Notes: generated by a model not told the origin, from the letters alone. A DNA stretch of 64,000 nt from Diplocarpon mali (GCA_024741835.1 JAENRP010000024.1:1-64000); one strand, 5' to 3'. Counted from the stretch's first letter, positions 21,507-33,249 are shown. Made by a program: numbers and translations.

Positions 21507-21529
21507 ACTCCCAGGCCTGGCTCGCAGGT
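21507..21529. repeat. palindrome P12 (ORF3 codon 769)
   Basis: ACTCCCAGG-CCTGG-CTCGCAGGT, read TPRPGSQV. Homologues are at 35554-35576 and 48621-48643. Confidence 0.75.
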
Positions 21530-22328
21530 CAGCTCCCTTAATAGTAGGACTATTAATTACCATATGATACCTATAGTAAAATAATCAACTAGAGAATTCG
21601 CTATATAAGAAAAATCCTATAAATTATTAGCTCTTACTCCCTATCACTTAAAGAATGCTTAATAGGTCTTACTAAATCTAGCATAAAACGCAACATAATA
21701 GAAAGAATTAAACACTAAGACCAGGACGCTACTTAAGGAATACATCTCCAATAAGACTACCCTATTCTTTATATTCATAAGATAAGGAACGTTTATTGAC
21801 TTAGAGTTTAATAGAAAGCCTGGAAAAGGTAGGTTCCTTACTATTAGCAATAACTATACAGAAGTTATTAGCAATAACTCATTTGAAAATAATGCCAACT
21901 TAGATGAGTTTTATATTAAGTCTATCTATATAAAGAAACCGAGCACTGCGAGATAAAGTATTACTAGGGAATCGTTAGCCAAGTTTTATATAATACTTGG
22001 TATAATAAAAGGTGGCCTACTATCAAAAGCACTTATAAGGAGACAACTATAGAACGATCCATTAATAGTAATAATAGTAAAAGAGTTGCTATCTAAAGAT
22101 ATAGGTCAGCTGATAACCTATCTAAAGAAGCATAAGTAAGAACTTTTTAATAATTTTACCTATACTTGGAAACTGATTCAATACTTAAAGCTATAACTAT
22201 ATAAGGACAAATCCTAGGCTAAGACAAAAGGCACTAATAATAATATCAAGGCTAATAATATGATTGATAAGACAATTCTTCTTAAGAAGTATAGCACTAA
22301 AAAGCCTTATATAAAAACCCCTAATACG

Positions 22329-22351
22329 ACTCCTAGGCCCGGCCCGCGACT
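22329..22351. repeat. palindrome P13 (ORF3 codon 1043)
   Basis: ACTCCTAGG-CCCGG-CCCGCGACT, read TPRPGPRL. Homologues are at 36376-36398 and 47799-47821. Confidence 0.75.
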
Positions 22352-22753
22352 CAATCTAGAAAAAGGCAAGGCCAAGGAGGTCGTGGCCGTAGAATCTCCT
22401 ACCGCGTCCCCCTTAGTAGTAAATGACTCTCTAAAGGATAATAATAATAATAAAGAGGATGATAACGATAACGCCGCGATACAAGTCTCCCTTCCTATTA
22501 GCAGAAGCTGTCAAACTATACTAGTATCTTTACGAAATACTAAAGCTCTTGCAATACTAAGACCAGACTCTTCTGACACTAATAGTGAACCATTAAAAAG
22601 AAGTGAGCGCTCTATAAAGAGAGTATTATCTAATAATAGTTCTCCCTATCCCTTAAAGAGAACTAAGGAAAATTGATATCTAGGTTAGTACTATTTTTAA
22701 TTATTTTTACAATTCTATAGCTTATTTATTTATTTTACTAGTTTCGTTTTCTA

Positions 22754-22776
22754 ACTCCTAGGCCTAGCCCATAGGT
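22754..22776. repeat. palindrome P14 (3' of ORF3, non-coding)
   Basis: ACTCCTAGG-CCTAG-CCCATAGGT, 77 bp after the ORF3 stop and 8 bp before the assembly gap. It is the only copy outside a reading frame. Homologues are at 36801-36823 and 47381-47403, each also next to a gap. Confidence 0.75.
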
Positions 22777-22783
22777 AAAAAGT

Positions 22784-22832
22784 NNNNNNNNNNNNNNNNN
22801 NNNNNNNNNNNNNNNNNNNNNNNNNNNNNNNN
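22784..22832. other. assembly gap (49 N) in G2
   Basis: Falls between palindrome P14 and a T-rich tract (ctcttcttttttttcc). Gaps at the same element position occur in G1 and G3. Confidence 0.98.
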
Positions 22833-23018
22833 AAAAAACTCTTCTTTTTTTTCCTTTTACCTTCAATAATAATATAGCCCTAGTTTAGGCCTTTTAATAT
22901 ATTAGTTTTCTCGCACTTAGGGTTTGCTAGTGACTGATATACTATTGCCTTGACCTATATTGTTTTATATTCTTTACTAATAGTAGTAGGGGCTACTACT
23001 TTTATTATTTAGGATATA

Positions 23019-23264
23019 TATAAAGACCTAAGATAGATAGGTCTTATAATATATATCACATAATCGACGCAGGATAGTAGGAGGATAAAAGGGCTATCTT
23101 CTATATATAGAGATAGCGCGTGTTGCTATAGTACTGAATATACCCTATACTTAGGACTTGTTCCTAACATCTTATTTAAGAGAGCCCGCTTGTGGTGCTT
23201 CCTCCTCTTTGTTTTTGGGTCTTCCCTTAGGCCTATTCTTGTGTTGTCTCCCCTCTGTTTTATA
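23019..23264 (+). repeat. G2 3' LTR
   Basis: 246 bp, beginning TATAAAGACC and ending CTGTTTTATA. Differences from the 5' LTR are almost all transitions. Confidence 0.9.
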
Positions 23265-23268
23265 CTAT

Positions 23269-25351
23269 AACCTTCGCTTTATTTAAGGAATTCGCAGCCT
23301 TTGCTTTAAAATCAGATCTTAATAAGAGAACTATTAATACTATAGAATAGGAAAAAGCCCTTACTCCCTCTTATACTAAAGACCTTAAGAGCTTGGTCTA
23401 AGAATACTCGAAAGCTTTGGAAGTTATAGAAGAGGCAAAGAAGAACCTAATAGTTATACCTTTCATTTGCAAGCCCGACCTAAGAGTAAGATCTAACCTT
23501 AAAATTAAGGAACTTAAGACCTAATTTATAAAACTCCAAATCTAAAGCTTAAAAACTAAGATTAATAATCTCTTATAAGAAAAATAGTATATTTTCTAAT
23601 TTAGTAATAGATAAAACTCAGCTACTATAAGCCAATCTAATAGTTCCTATTACTAGACTCTTACTTCTTATCATTCGGAATAACCAGCTAATATAAGAAC
23701 GTAATAGCTGGCTAAAGAAGGAGGAATTGATCCTAACTAGCACTTTACTAATATTAATGCTATAGGATATTAAGGAAACGGCAATAGAAGATAACTAATC
23801 TACAACTTTTGTAATAATAAAGAGCCCAATTGCGCTTTATATAAGTATTATAACAATTGCCTTCTTTTCCTTTATTTTATTAATACTAGAGTTATATATA
23901 TTAATAAGTATAAGATGCTTTATATTAGAGATCCTAGGCCAAACGCTATCCTTATTAAAAAATACTAGAATTGTTTATAGCTATAGACTATTTAAATAAT
24001 AATATATAGTATAAAGTAGGATAAGGATTTGGCCAAACGGAAGCGCATTATTAAAATCAACTCCAAGGTCCTAACTTATATATATATAGGTCTAGCTAGC
24101 AATCTACCTAAAGGAGTGCTTATTGACTAAACTTCGAATTAAACTGCTACTAAAGTCAAAGGTATCTCTATTTTAAAGTGGGTTAATAATAATATATCTA
24201 CTGATATTAATATTACTTTTATATTTAGAAACCTTTAAAATACTTAGCGTCCTTTTAGATCTACTACTTCCTTAATACTAATAAAACTAGCTAAAGTCTA
24301 AAAATCAATGCGTGCAACTTAAGAATCTTAATATAGAATCCAAATGCTAAAAGATACTTAATAATCTAAAACTGTAGTAGATAAGGATAAAGCTAATATA
24401 GTAGACAAATTAATTAGAGATATAATAAATAAAGATGGCTTTAAGCTTAAAGATTAAGAAGTTAAAGTAATTACATAGACCCCTGACCTTAAGTGAAAGA
24501 AATAAATATTAAAATAGGAAAAATTCGTCGATAAATACGCTAGTTTAATTATAATAGAGAAAGCTATAGAGAATATCATAGCTTAGCAAATTAACCTTAC
24601 GTTTAAAGACCTATTTGATTTGATTAAACACTTTAATAAAGTGCTAGGAAAGCATATCCCAATTGCCTTTAAAGATTTGAATAATAATAAGGAAATGGAA
24701 ATTGTAATATAAAAGAACTTTAAGAAGTACTTAGCCTTAATCAAATGTCTTTAGATTGCAAAAGATAAAGGAACTTAAAGGTATTATAATATTATAGCAA
24801 TAGCTTTAATATCTTAGAATATCAATTGAAATTGTTTAGCAGTTATAATAAAAAGCCTTATTATTATTTATTTTATAAAAGAATTAATTAAAGCAAAGGC
24901 TTTAATCGATTATAGTTTAAAAGTTAATATAATAATTAGAAAAGTAGTAGAAATAGCTTAATTAATAATTGTTAGCAATTAACTCTTTATTTATTTAACT
25001 ATCTTTAGATTAAAATACAATTTTAATAGATAGGTGAAAAATATAAAGGTTAAAGTTAAAGGAATTATTAATTATACTAACTTTCTAATAATAGAGAATT
25101 CTTTAAATAATATTCTTTTAAGAATGCCCTTTATTTTAAAATCTTAGCTAATATTTAACTATCTTAAAGATAGTCTTATAAAAGCTAGTCTTTAGAATAT
25201 AAATCGATTTTTAAAAGGATAAATAGTTATTATAAAAGATATAGCCGAATTTTAAAATAAAGTTTCAAGAAATAATTAGCTAGTATAAGGGCTAGGCTTA
25301 ATGCTAGTAAAGGAAGGTACTTAGTAAAGAGTTATAGTAAAAGAAAGGTAA
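23269..25351 (+). pseudogene. G1 gag-protease, second part (after the G2 insertion)
   Basis: Resumes with accttcgctttatttaagg, exactly where 7505 left off. The Cys/His cluster is partly lost. The protease active site reads LIDYSLKVN-like, with Ser/Gly positions changed. It ends at TAA 25349. RIP is heavier than in G2; CA-containing codons of G2 are almost all TA here. Palindrome P2 is at 23465-23487. Confidence 0.8.
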
Positions 25352-28300
25352 GTTTGCCGATTTTGAATAATAGCAATTTGACTTACGGTCTTAGACTAGG
25401 AGTTAAATCTGGAATTTTGAAAAATAGTATAATTAGCGTTTTATTAGATTAATAATTAAGAAAAAAGAAAAATAAGGTAGAGAAGAGGGTTTGTTTTATA
25501 AATTTCGATAGTTTACTAATCATTTTGAAAAACCTAAAAACTATTTATAGGCTAAACCCGCAAGTGAAAAATAATAAAATTACTAATAACATTTCCATTT
25601 ATATACTTTAAATTAATAATTTAGAAAATCTTTTATTTATTTTTAAAAAGGAAAATTCGGACCGCTTTATAAGATTTAATAAAAAAGGAAAGAAGTAAAG
25701 AAGTATAGTATTAACTAATATTCGAACTATATATAAAAGCAAGGCTAGTAAAGTATAACTGATAGATTGAAGAATCTCTAATAGCTTAAAGCTTAAAGGA
25801 TTAGATAATTAGTTTAAATAAGACGAGAAGCTTTGACCTTTAAAGCTAAGTGGCAAATTCGATAAGTTTATTATAAGCAGATTTTCTAATAAACCTAATG
25901 GATATTAGCTAATAAAAGAACGTTTTAATATATTAAAAATTAAAGATAACTTAATAAAGTAAGAATGCGAACTACTTTATAAAACCTTAATAAATCGAAA
26001 GGACGCTTTAGCTTTTGATTAAATAGAACTTAGCCAGATTTAAAAAGAGGTTACGCCTTATATTAAGATTAAGATAATACCTTATAAAGCCTAGTAAGAG
26101 AAAACATTTAAGGTCTTTAAAGCTCTTTAAGAAAAGGTAATTGAAATATTAAAGGATAGGCTAAAGTAAGGTATTCTTAAGTTCTATAATAGCCCTTATA
26201 AGAATAAATAGTTCTTAATTGCTAAGAAAGAGAAGGGAACTTATAGACTAATAATAGTAGTAGTAGAGATGAACTAAGTAACTATTAAGAATACTAACGT
26301 TTCTTTAAATATAGATAAGTTCTTAAATGAATTTATAAGATTAACCTATAGCTCTCTTATTAACTTTTTCTTTAAATATAACTAATTTATTCTTAATATT
26401 AAATCGAAAGATATAATAGTAATTCAAACCCCTTTTAAGCTACTTCAAATGATAAGATTACCTTAAGAGGCTATAAATTCGATCGCTCAATTTGTTTAAG
26501 TAATTTATAAGATACTAGTAGATTGTATACCTAATATTACGCTTCCTTATATAAATGATATAAGAGTAAAAGGATTAAGATCATTCTATAATTATAAAGA
26601 GGTTCTCCTTAGTATATAACGATTTATAATAGAATACATTTAGAACTTAGATTAAGTACTTATATAATTCAAAAGGGTAAGAGCAATAGTTGGTCCAAAG
26701 TTATAATACTATCTTCTATTAATAGAAATTGTTAGTTTTATTATTAATTCTAATAGCCGAAGTCCTTAGAGGGCTAAAGTACTTAAAATCGATAAATAGA
26801 AGAGGTATAATAATATAGTAGAAGCCTGCGTATTTATTAGCATTATAGTATACTATTGCATTTAGATTAAAGATTTTGCTAAAAAGGCAGTACCTATTTA
26901 TACCTTATTTTAAAAAGGGGCTAAGTTTTAATAAAAGGAACCTTAAATAGAGGCTATAAAACAACTAAAGCAAGCGTTGCTTAAAGTGCTATATCTAATT
27001 AAAATAGACTATAGAGCTAACGCTAGGCCAATTATACTAATAGTTGACGCAAGCTTAATCAAATAGGGTGCTATCCTTTAATAAGCTAATAGCTAATAGA
27101 AAAGATATTTAGCTCGCTTTAAAAGTAGTCTTTAAAATCTAATAGAAATAAAGTATAATGCTATTAAACGGGAATGCAAAGGCGCTTTAAAGGCGATAAA
27201 AAAGATAAAAAGCGACTTTTATAGCATTTACTTTATCTTTGAAACTGATACTAAAGTGCTAGTAGAATAATTGAATAGAGCTATAAGCGACCTACTAAGA
27301 GCTTTACTAATAAAATGGATTACTTAAATAAGACTAATAGACTTTAAAGTCAAATATATTCTAAGAATAAAAAATACTACTACTAATAGCCTTTTAAGAA
27401 GAACTCGTCTTTACCCCTTTAATTTGATTAAAGAAGATAAAATAGATATTAATAAGTAGGTAGAGAATGAAGTTAGTTATCTATTAATATATTGCTTTAA
27501 AGGGACTTGACTTGCGGTCCTAGCCTGCGAGTTAAATAAGAGAATTTTATTACCTAATTACTTAAGTGACTTTAAAGAAATTGCGAAATTTTTAATTACA
27601 CTTAAATAACTAAAGACAATTGCTCTTAAGGATTTTTAGAAATTCAAAGCTAAAGCTTTAACTTATTTAATATAAGGAAGACAATTGTTTAAAAGGAGTA
27701 ATAACTTATTTCTTATATAACTCTATTTAAATAATAAAAAACTAAAGGCTAAGGCTATTTAAGATATTTATAAGGAAACTAGCTACTAAGGAGCTAAGTC
27801 TACCTACTACTGACTCTTAAGGAAATTCTTTTAAAAGGGTTCTTTTAAGGACTGCAAAGCCTTTATAAAGAGTTGCGTCCTTTAATAGAAACGAAAACCT
27901 AGTTATAAAGAGAATCCCTTATTCCTAACCTAGCTATTAGGCCTTTTTTATAAAGTCAGTTTTAATATTATATAAGTACTAATAATTGAAAATAGGATTA
28001 TATATTTTATTCTAATAAAGGAAGACCTATTAGAATGGCCTAAAGGACGACCTTTAAGATCTACTAACTTTGAATCTATTGCGAAGTTCCTTTAAGAAGA
28101 TATAGTCTATTGCTATAGACTTTTTAATAGACTAACTATTAATAAAGGCCTTAAAAATAAAGGAGTAATTAAAGCTTTTTCGTAAAAATATAATATTAAA
28201 TAGGTTCAAATCTTAATATATAACTTAAAAGCTAATAGAGTAGTAGAGCGAGAATATTGCGACATTCTTAATAAGCTATCTAAAGTTACCTATAGAGGAT

Positions 28301-29177
28301 TTAAGAATTAGATAAAATACTTTTATAAAATACTCTTTACTTATTAAATGATAATTTATAAACTAATCAAAGTTATACTATTTTTCCTTATCTATAATAG
28401 AGAGGCATAGCTCTCTCTTAAATCTTAATAGCCTATTTAAAGATTATTTAACTATAGTCAAATTTAGAACCATTCCGATTTACTTATAATAAGATGCTAA
28501 TAACTTAAGCTTTAAGATATAGATATAAAGGAAATCATTTTATAAAAGAAATGATATTAGGAAAAAGCTAAGGAAGTATAGGCTGCTTTTAAAGTACTTA
28601 AAACGCACCCTATTCGAAAAGATGATCTTATCCTAGTCTATAATATTATAAGAAGTATTAATATATTAGCAGATACTAAACTTAACTATTAATAGCTTAA
28701 TCCATTTAAGGTTAAGTTTGAGTAAAAAGAAAAGGGATACTATTCTCTTTAGGAACTTAATAGAATTGATATTAAAGGAACCTTCGCAGCTAATCGACTA
28801 AAGCGCTTTTATTAACGCAATTAGACTTTATTCCCTTTAAAAGACAAATTAGAAATTAATATAACCTTTGAATCTTCTATAAGAACTGATGGTAATATAA
28901 GCAATTTTAAACCCTCGGATAAAGACTAAGATTTTTCCAACTTAACTTATAAGCCGGTCCTATAAGTAAAGAATATTAAAATACCTAATTAATCATAACT
29001 TTAAGTTATTATTTTTAAAATATTTAAAGAATGTAAGTAGGAATACTAAACGATTTCTTAACCTATCAATTGTTCTACCTTCCTTTAATCTTTGTTTTTA
29101 CATTTTCGGTAAGGTCGCCTCCTTTATTATTTAAGATATAGATCTTTAAGATTATTTTAAATTCTTGCCTACTTTAA
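25195..29177 (+). pseudogene. G1 RT-RNase H-integrase ORF
   Basis: Same domain order as G2. The RT box is PYINDIRVKG-like near 26550 (one Asp kept). RNase H near 27030-27420 includes IVDASLI. The integrase still shows the VERE segment near 28250. It ends at TAA 29175, which is TGA in G2, supporting that position as the true stop. It is one nucleotide shorter than G2, so a single-base deletion breaks the frame somewhere in pol. Confidence 0.8.
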
Positions 29178-29381
29178 CTTATTTTACATTCTTGATATTA
29201 GCCTTTAATTATAATATTCCTATTACTTTCTTTAAATAATAAATAAAAAGTCCAATTTCCTTAATATATATATAGTAAACTTATTGCAGCTTATATGCCC
29301 TTTTAATTCTTATATCTTATTAAACTCTCTTATTTATACTCCCTATCTTTTATAAGTAATATGCCTTTAAAGAACTTATAA

Positions 29382-32300
29382 ATGGTTTTGTCTATTATAA
29401 TAGGAGATAAATAAGCACTAGTTATAAACTTCTCTTAAGATAGTAGAGCTATTATATTATTAGAGAGCTTTAAATCGACTTACGCAGCCTTAGGAGATAT
29501 AGAGTAATAAAAACTCCTTTTAGCTTATACGAATGCTATTAATAACCTTTTAACTTAAGTGGCCCTTGGAATTCTCTAATTTAATGACTTCTTAACTAAA
29601 GAATTAAAACTAAAGGGAATCTTTAAAGAGGAATTCTTAGCTGATATAAATTAATATATAACCTTGGCTAATACTTTTAAAATAGATTAAGATAAAAGAG
29701 AAGAATCTATTTAATAATTGGATAATTTAGCCACTAATAAGAGAGGACTCCTATTTTATTCGCGCTTTTTAATAAATATTAATTCTAATAATAGAAGATA
29801 AGTGTTATTAAAAATTCTTAAAGAAAATACTCCTACTGCTAGAGCTATTTAGATTCTTAATTTCTTTATTATTTAAGAAGGAGTAGTAAAATTCTAAGGC
29901 AATCGAATTTGCAGTTGCAGATTTATAAGCCTATCTAATGCAATACTTATAGTAGTTAATAAGGCTATAAAAAGATCAAATTAAGCTATAGATATTACCC
30001 TACTTAATAGTACTATTATTAATATGCTAAGGCTTTGCGCTTCTGCTTATAGTTTGCTTATTTTAAAAGAGAACTGGACTCTTATAATAGGGTTTAGATA
30101 AGATTTCTTTAATAATAAAGAAGGGAATTGATTATTTATAGTTAAGCCTGCTTTGAAATTCGCTTCTTAGCCTAAAGATATAATAAGTGCTAAACTATAT
30201 AATTTAACTTGTAGTCCTAGACTAAGAGTTAGAAATAAGAATTTTAAAACTGGACTTAACTTACCTTTTACTAAAATGATTTTAAAAACTGCTATTAAAC
30301 AAACTGCCTAAACGCTTAGCATAGCCTCTTTAGAGTTTTCAGAATCTTTAAAGGACTCTCCTTTAGCTAAGCGACCTATTTTAGCTTGACCTTTAAAAAG
30401 GATAGATTGTTTAATTACTACCTTAGCTATTTTGCAATTTAAAACTAAGGGATTGTACGCCTAATTAGACTCCTTCCCTAATAACTTAAAGGAGCTAGTT
30501 CTTAACTTCTTTATATCTATATACAATTGTTTTAGAAATAATAATATAAAGGAAGACCCTATTTTTACTACTTTAAAGACAATTAAGAGAGCTATTAAAT
30601 AGATTTAATAGCTTATCTTAAATAAGTTCGCCCTTATAAATATTATTTAATTCTTTAATAATTATAGAAGTTAAGAACCTAATCTCTTAAATGCTAAGCG
30701 AGACTATTTTATCTTATACGAAAGAGAATGCAAAGAGGAATTTGTTAATTAGGACATTTGTAATTATAGTAATATGCCTTAATCGGTTATTTTTAACCTT
30801 AAGCTTAGAGAATAATATAATATTCAAGTGTCCTTTATAATAAAAACTCGCTTTCGATAGTATCTTCCTAGCGTAAGAATCGAAGGGAAAAGACTTTGCA
30901 ACCTTTATATTTACTCTCTTTTAGTTTACTATAGTCTTAATTATAAAGGATTTGATATTAATAAAACTATTAAATACCTTAAACTTCTCTATATAATAGA
31001 AGATATCGATCTTTTTCTAATCTACTTTAATAATTAATTCTTTATCTCTTTAAGGATATATAAATCTAATCTATTAATAATAGAGGCATCTCTAAGTGCT
31101 ATAAAATTTAGGGCTGATCCTAAAGCCTTAAAGGCATTAGAGCCGATTAAATAGAATAATTCTTTCTTTTCGATATTATTAAGTAATAAATAGCAAGAGG
31201 AAATAGAAGAAGAAGGGTCAATTATAATGCCTGAACCCTTCGGATGCCGCTTCTTAACTAATAATTTTACTACTAATAATAGTGCTTTTATAAGTATATT
31301 CCTCTTTATTATAAGATAAGAAGTAGAGATATACCTTTATTACTTCTGCCCTATAGATAACGCAACCTTTATACCTTCTTATTTTCTTTATAATATAATG
31401 TTTAATCTCACTTAATAAGTCCTTTAGATATATTATAAACTCTACCTCTTAGCTATAATAATAAAAAGTAGAGAAGCCTATTAGCTTATAGCCTACTTTA
31501 AACCTCCTTACTTAATTGGCCTTAGTCTTTATAATTAAGTCGTTTCGATAAAGAGAGATGCAAGTACTACTAATAAAGAAATTCCGATTTTTACTTACGG
31601 TCCTAGCCTGCGAGTCAATTTTATTAAAAAGTAAGTCTTGGATTATCAGATCCTATTAATCGAATAAAGGCCAGCTTCTAGAAGCCTTAATAGGTAGGTC
31701 GGCTCTTAATTAAATATAAAACTCACTCTATTTATAAAGAAGATAAGTCGATAGACTTTTTAAGCATTTAGTTTAAAATCTCAATTAGCTTAAATAATTG
31801 TAAAATAAAAGCGAAAGGAGATCTTGCGACCTATTACTAATAATAGCAATCTAATTATAATAATAATAAAATAGGAATACCTTCTTAAAATGCTTTTAAA
31901 TAATTCTTATAAGACTAGTAGTTTTATAGCCTTTTGCAATAACTATATAGCTATCTGCAATAAGAATACTTTAGAAAATAAGACTTAAATCTCCAATCTT
32001 ATCTTTTCAGTCTTTACTTTAAAGCAACCTCTAGTACTTTAATAGATTAACGCAAGTAGAACTACTATACCTTTTAAAGTAGCTTTTCATCTTAAGAACT
32101 ATAGCAACCTCTCTAAAGCTATTATTAGTTAACGCTCTTAGATAGATCTATCGATTATAATTAAAGTATAGGAGTTATTTCTTTTTAATAAAGATAAATT
32201 GAAAATCCACCTTATAGAATATAATTAAAAGCTCTTTAATACCCTTATTAAGGCCTAAACGAACGTTATAAATACTAAGTCGCTTCTTTATAAACTTAAG

Positions 32301-32678
32301 TCTTAAGGATAATGCAATAAAGTAAATGCTATCTAAGAGCTTAATACACTAATTAATAAAGGCATTATTATAAGAAAATTCGGAAAAGAGACAAACTGAA
32401 ACGCTAGTATAATATTAGACCCTAATTTAGAAACCAATCCCCTATTTTTACCCTTAAGCTTAGAAACGCTAAGACTAACTCGCGAGCCTAGCCTACGAGT
32501 AAGGTTAGACTTAGCTGACTTAAGCTTATAAGATAGTTCGGATAAACCTTAGTCACCAAATCTAAGAGTACTAATAGAAGATCCTTTAAAAGAGGTCCTT
32601 AAAGCTAAGAAATTGCCGAGAAATAAGAACTAATATAAGAGAAGAAGACTCCGAAGTGATAATAGAACTAACAATTAA
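29382..32678 (+). pseudogene. G1 ORF2, unknown accessory protein
   Basis: Intact ATG, 3297 nt, ending at TAA where G2 has TGA. It has more stop codons than in G2, but no indel has shifted the frame. The codon that is TGA at 16781 in G2 is TAA here. Palindrome peptides are at the same three positions (30207, 31593, 32478). Confidence 0.72.
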
Positions 32679-33042
32679 GTCGACTTAAGCCTAGAGAATC
32701 AAGTCTACCTCCCTTTTGAAAACCATTTAAAGAGATTGCGAATTAGAAGTTGAATTTTTTTTAAGATTATCTACTTTTTATAAACCTATACCTCCTTATT
32801 CTCTATTTATTATTCTATTTTATATATATTCTTTACTCTACTTTATTCTTTATATAATCCATCCCTTAATTATTTCCTTTATATACAACTTTCTAACACT
32901 TACCTTTGAAATATCATCCTTACCTTTGATAATTGTCATTTACTAATTATGGGTCCTTGTATGCGTTACACCTTACTTTTGTTCCTACTTTCGGCCTCTT
33001 TATACCTACTTTTTCTCTACGCGCTAATGCGATTTCTATCTT

Positions 33043-33050
33043 TATAAATA
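33043..33050 (+). promoter_or_regulatory. candidate ORF3 TATA box in G1
   Basis: TATAAATA in TTTATAAATAAACCTC, the same place as in G2 and G3. Confidence 0.4.
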
Positions 33051-33249
33051 AACCTCTTCCCGCACTACGATTTTACTTTTTTTACCTTCTCTATAACCCT
33101 ACTAAGACCTAGTACTAGCACTAACAATACTATTAGTATTATCTTTCTATTATCAATCTTTTCTAATCTAAGCTTCCAGTCTTGATAAATTCTTTCTAAA
33201 GATTTATTCTTTAGCAAGGAACCCTATCACTTTTGTCAAATAATTCATT

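Larger units (their letters stand above)
19203..22676 (+). pseudogene. G2 ORF3: 1157-codon accessory protein, paralogue of ORF2
   Basis: One frame of 3474 nt from ATA (inferred former ATG; all three copies have ATA) to TGA. Dozens of TAA/TAG mark former Gln/Trp. G1 has the same length and G3 is 9 nt shorter. It aligns with ORF2 over most of its length: GFLDFNDFLNKEL with GILQFNDFLIKEL, VLNHFTIQEGIKKLQGN with ILNFFIIQEGVVKFRGN, IQFFINYK, the LYN-(I/T)-x-SL-x-QQ-x-L-x-MH-x-RLYLSA block, and ISNNYTEVISNNSFENN with FCNNYTAVCDKNTLENK. The C-terminal 110 codons are low-complexity: acidic/Asn (DNNNNKEDDNDN), then basic (SERSIKRVL, PLKRTKEN), possibly a nuclear signal. Palindrome peptides are at codons 297, 359, 769 and 1043. 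No known domain was recognised. Confidence 0.75.
22677..23018 (+). other. G2 3' region: UTR, assembly gap and inverted repeat
   Basis: It holds P14, an N run (22784-22832), a T-rich tract and, 19 bp before the 3' LTR, the inverted repeat AGTAGTAG-GGG-CTACTACT (22982-23000), kept in G1 and G3. The bases touching the LTR (TTATTATTTAGGATA) are not a purine tract, so the usual polypurine primer is missing or degraded. Confidence 0.6.
7506..23264 (+). mobile_element. G2: giant 15.76-kb Ty3/gypsy element nested in G1 gag
   Basis: 5' LTR 7506-7751 and 3' LTR 23019-23264, both 246 bp. It is flanked by CTAT at 7502-7505 and 23265-23268. The uninterrupted target (aagaccctataacc) is seen in G3 at about 60920-60934, minus strand. 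This is the least RIP-damaged copy and the best reference for the family. It carries gag-PR, RT-RNase H-IN, and two long accessory frames that together take up about 6.8 kb. Most Ty3/gypsy elements are 5-7 kb, so it is more than twice the usual length. One 49-base N gap lies at 22784-22832. Confidence 0.92.

Noticed and set aside
15350..22676. Alternative genetic code (TAA/TAG = Gln)
   Set aside because: The long frames with only TAA/TAG look like a ciliate-type code, but copies differ: sites that are TAG in one copy are CAG in another (e.g. 4961 versus its homologue near 42957). RIP explains them.
21246..22676. Separate small genes of 112 and 138 codons (21246-21584 and 22260-22676)
   Set aside because: Both are just stop-free windows of the much longer ORF3 frame.
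15350..22676. ORF2/ORF3 as an envelope gene
   Set aside because: No signal peptide, membrane span, or furin-type site was seen, and the tails are nuclear-type basic.
8424..22776. CRISPR array or intrinsic terminators
   Set aside because: The palindromes are spaced by hundreds to thousands of bases, lie inside coding frames and are not followed by T runs. The context is a eukaryotic retrotransposon.
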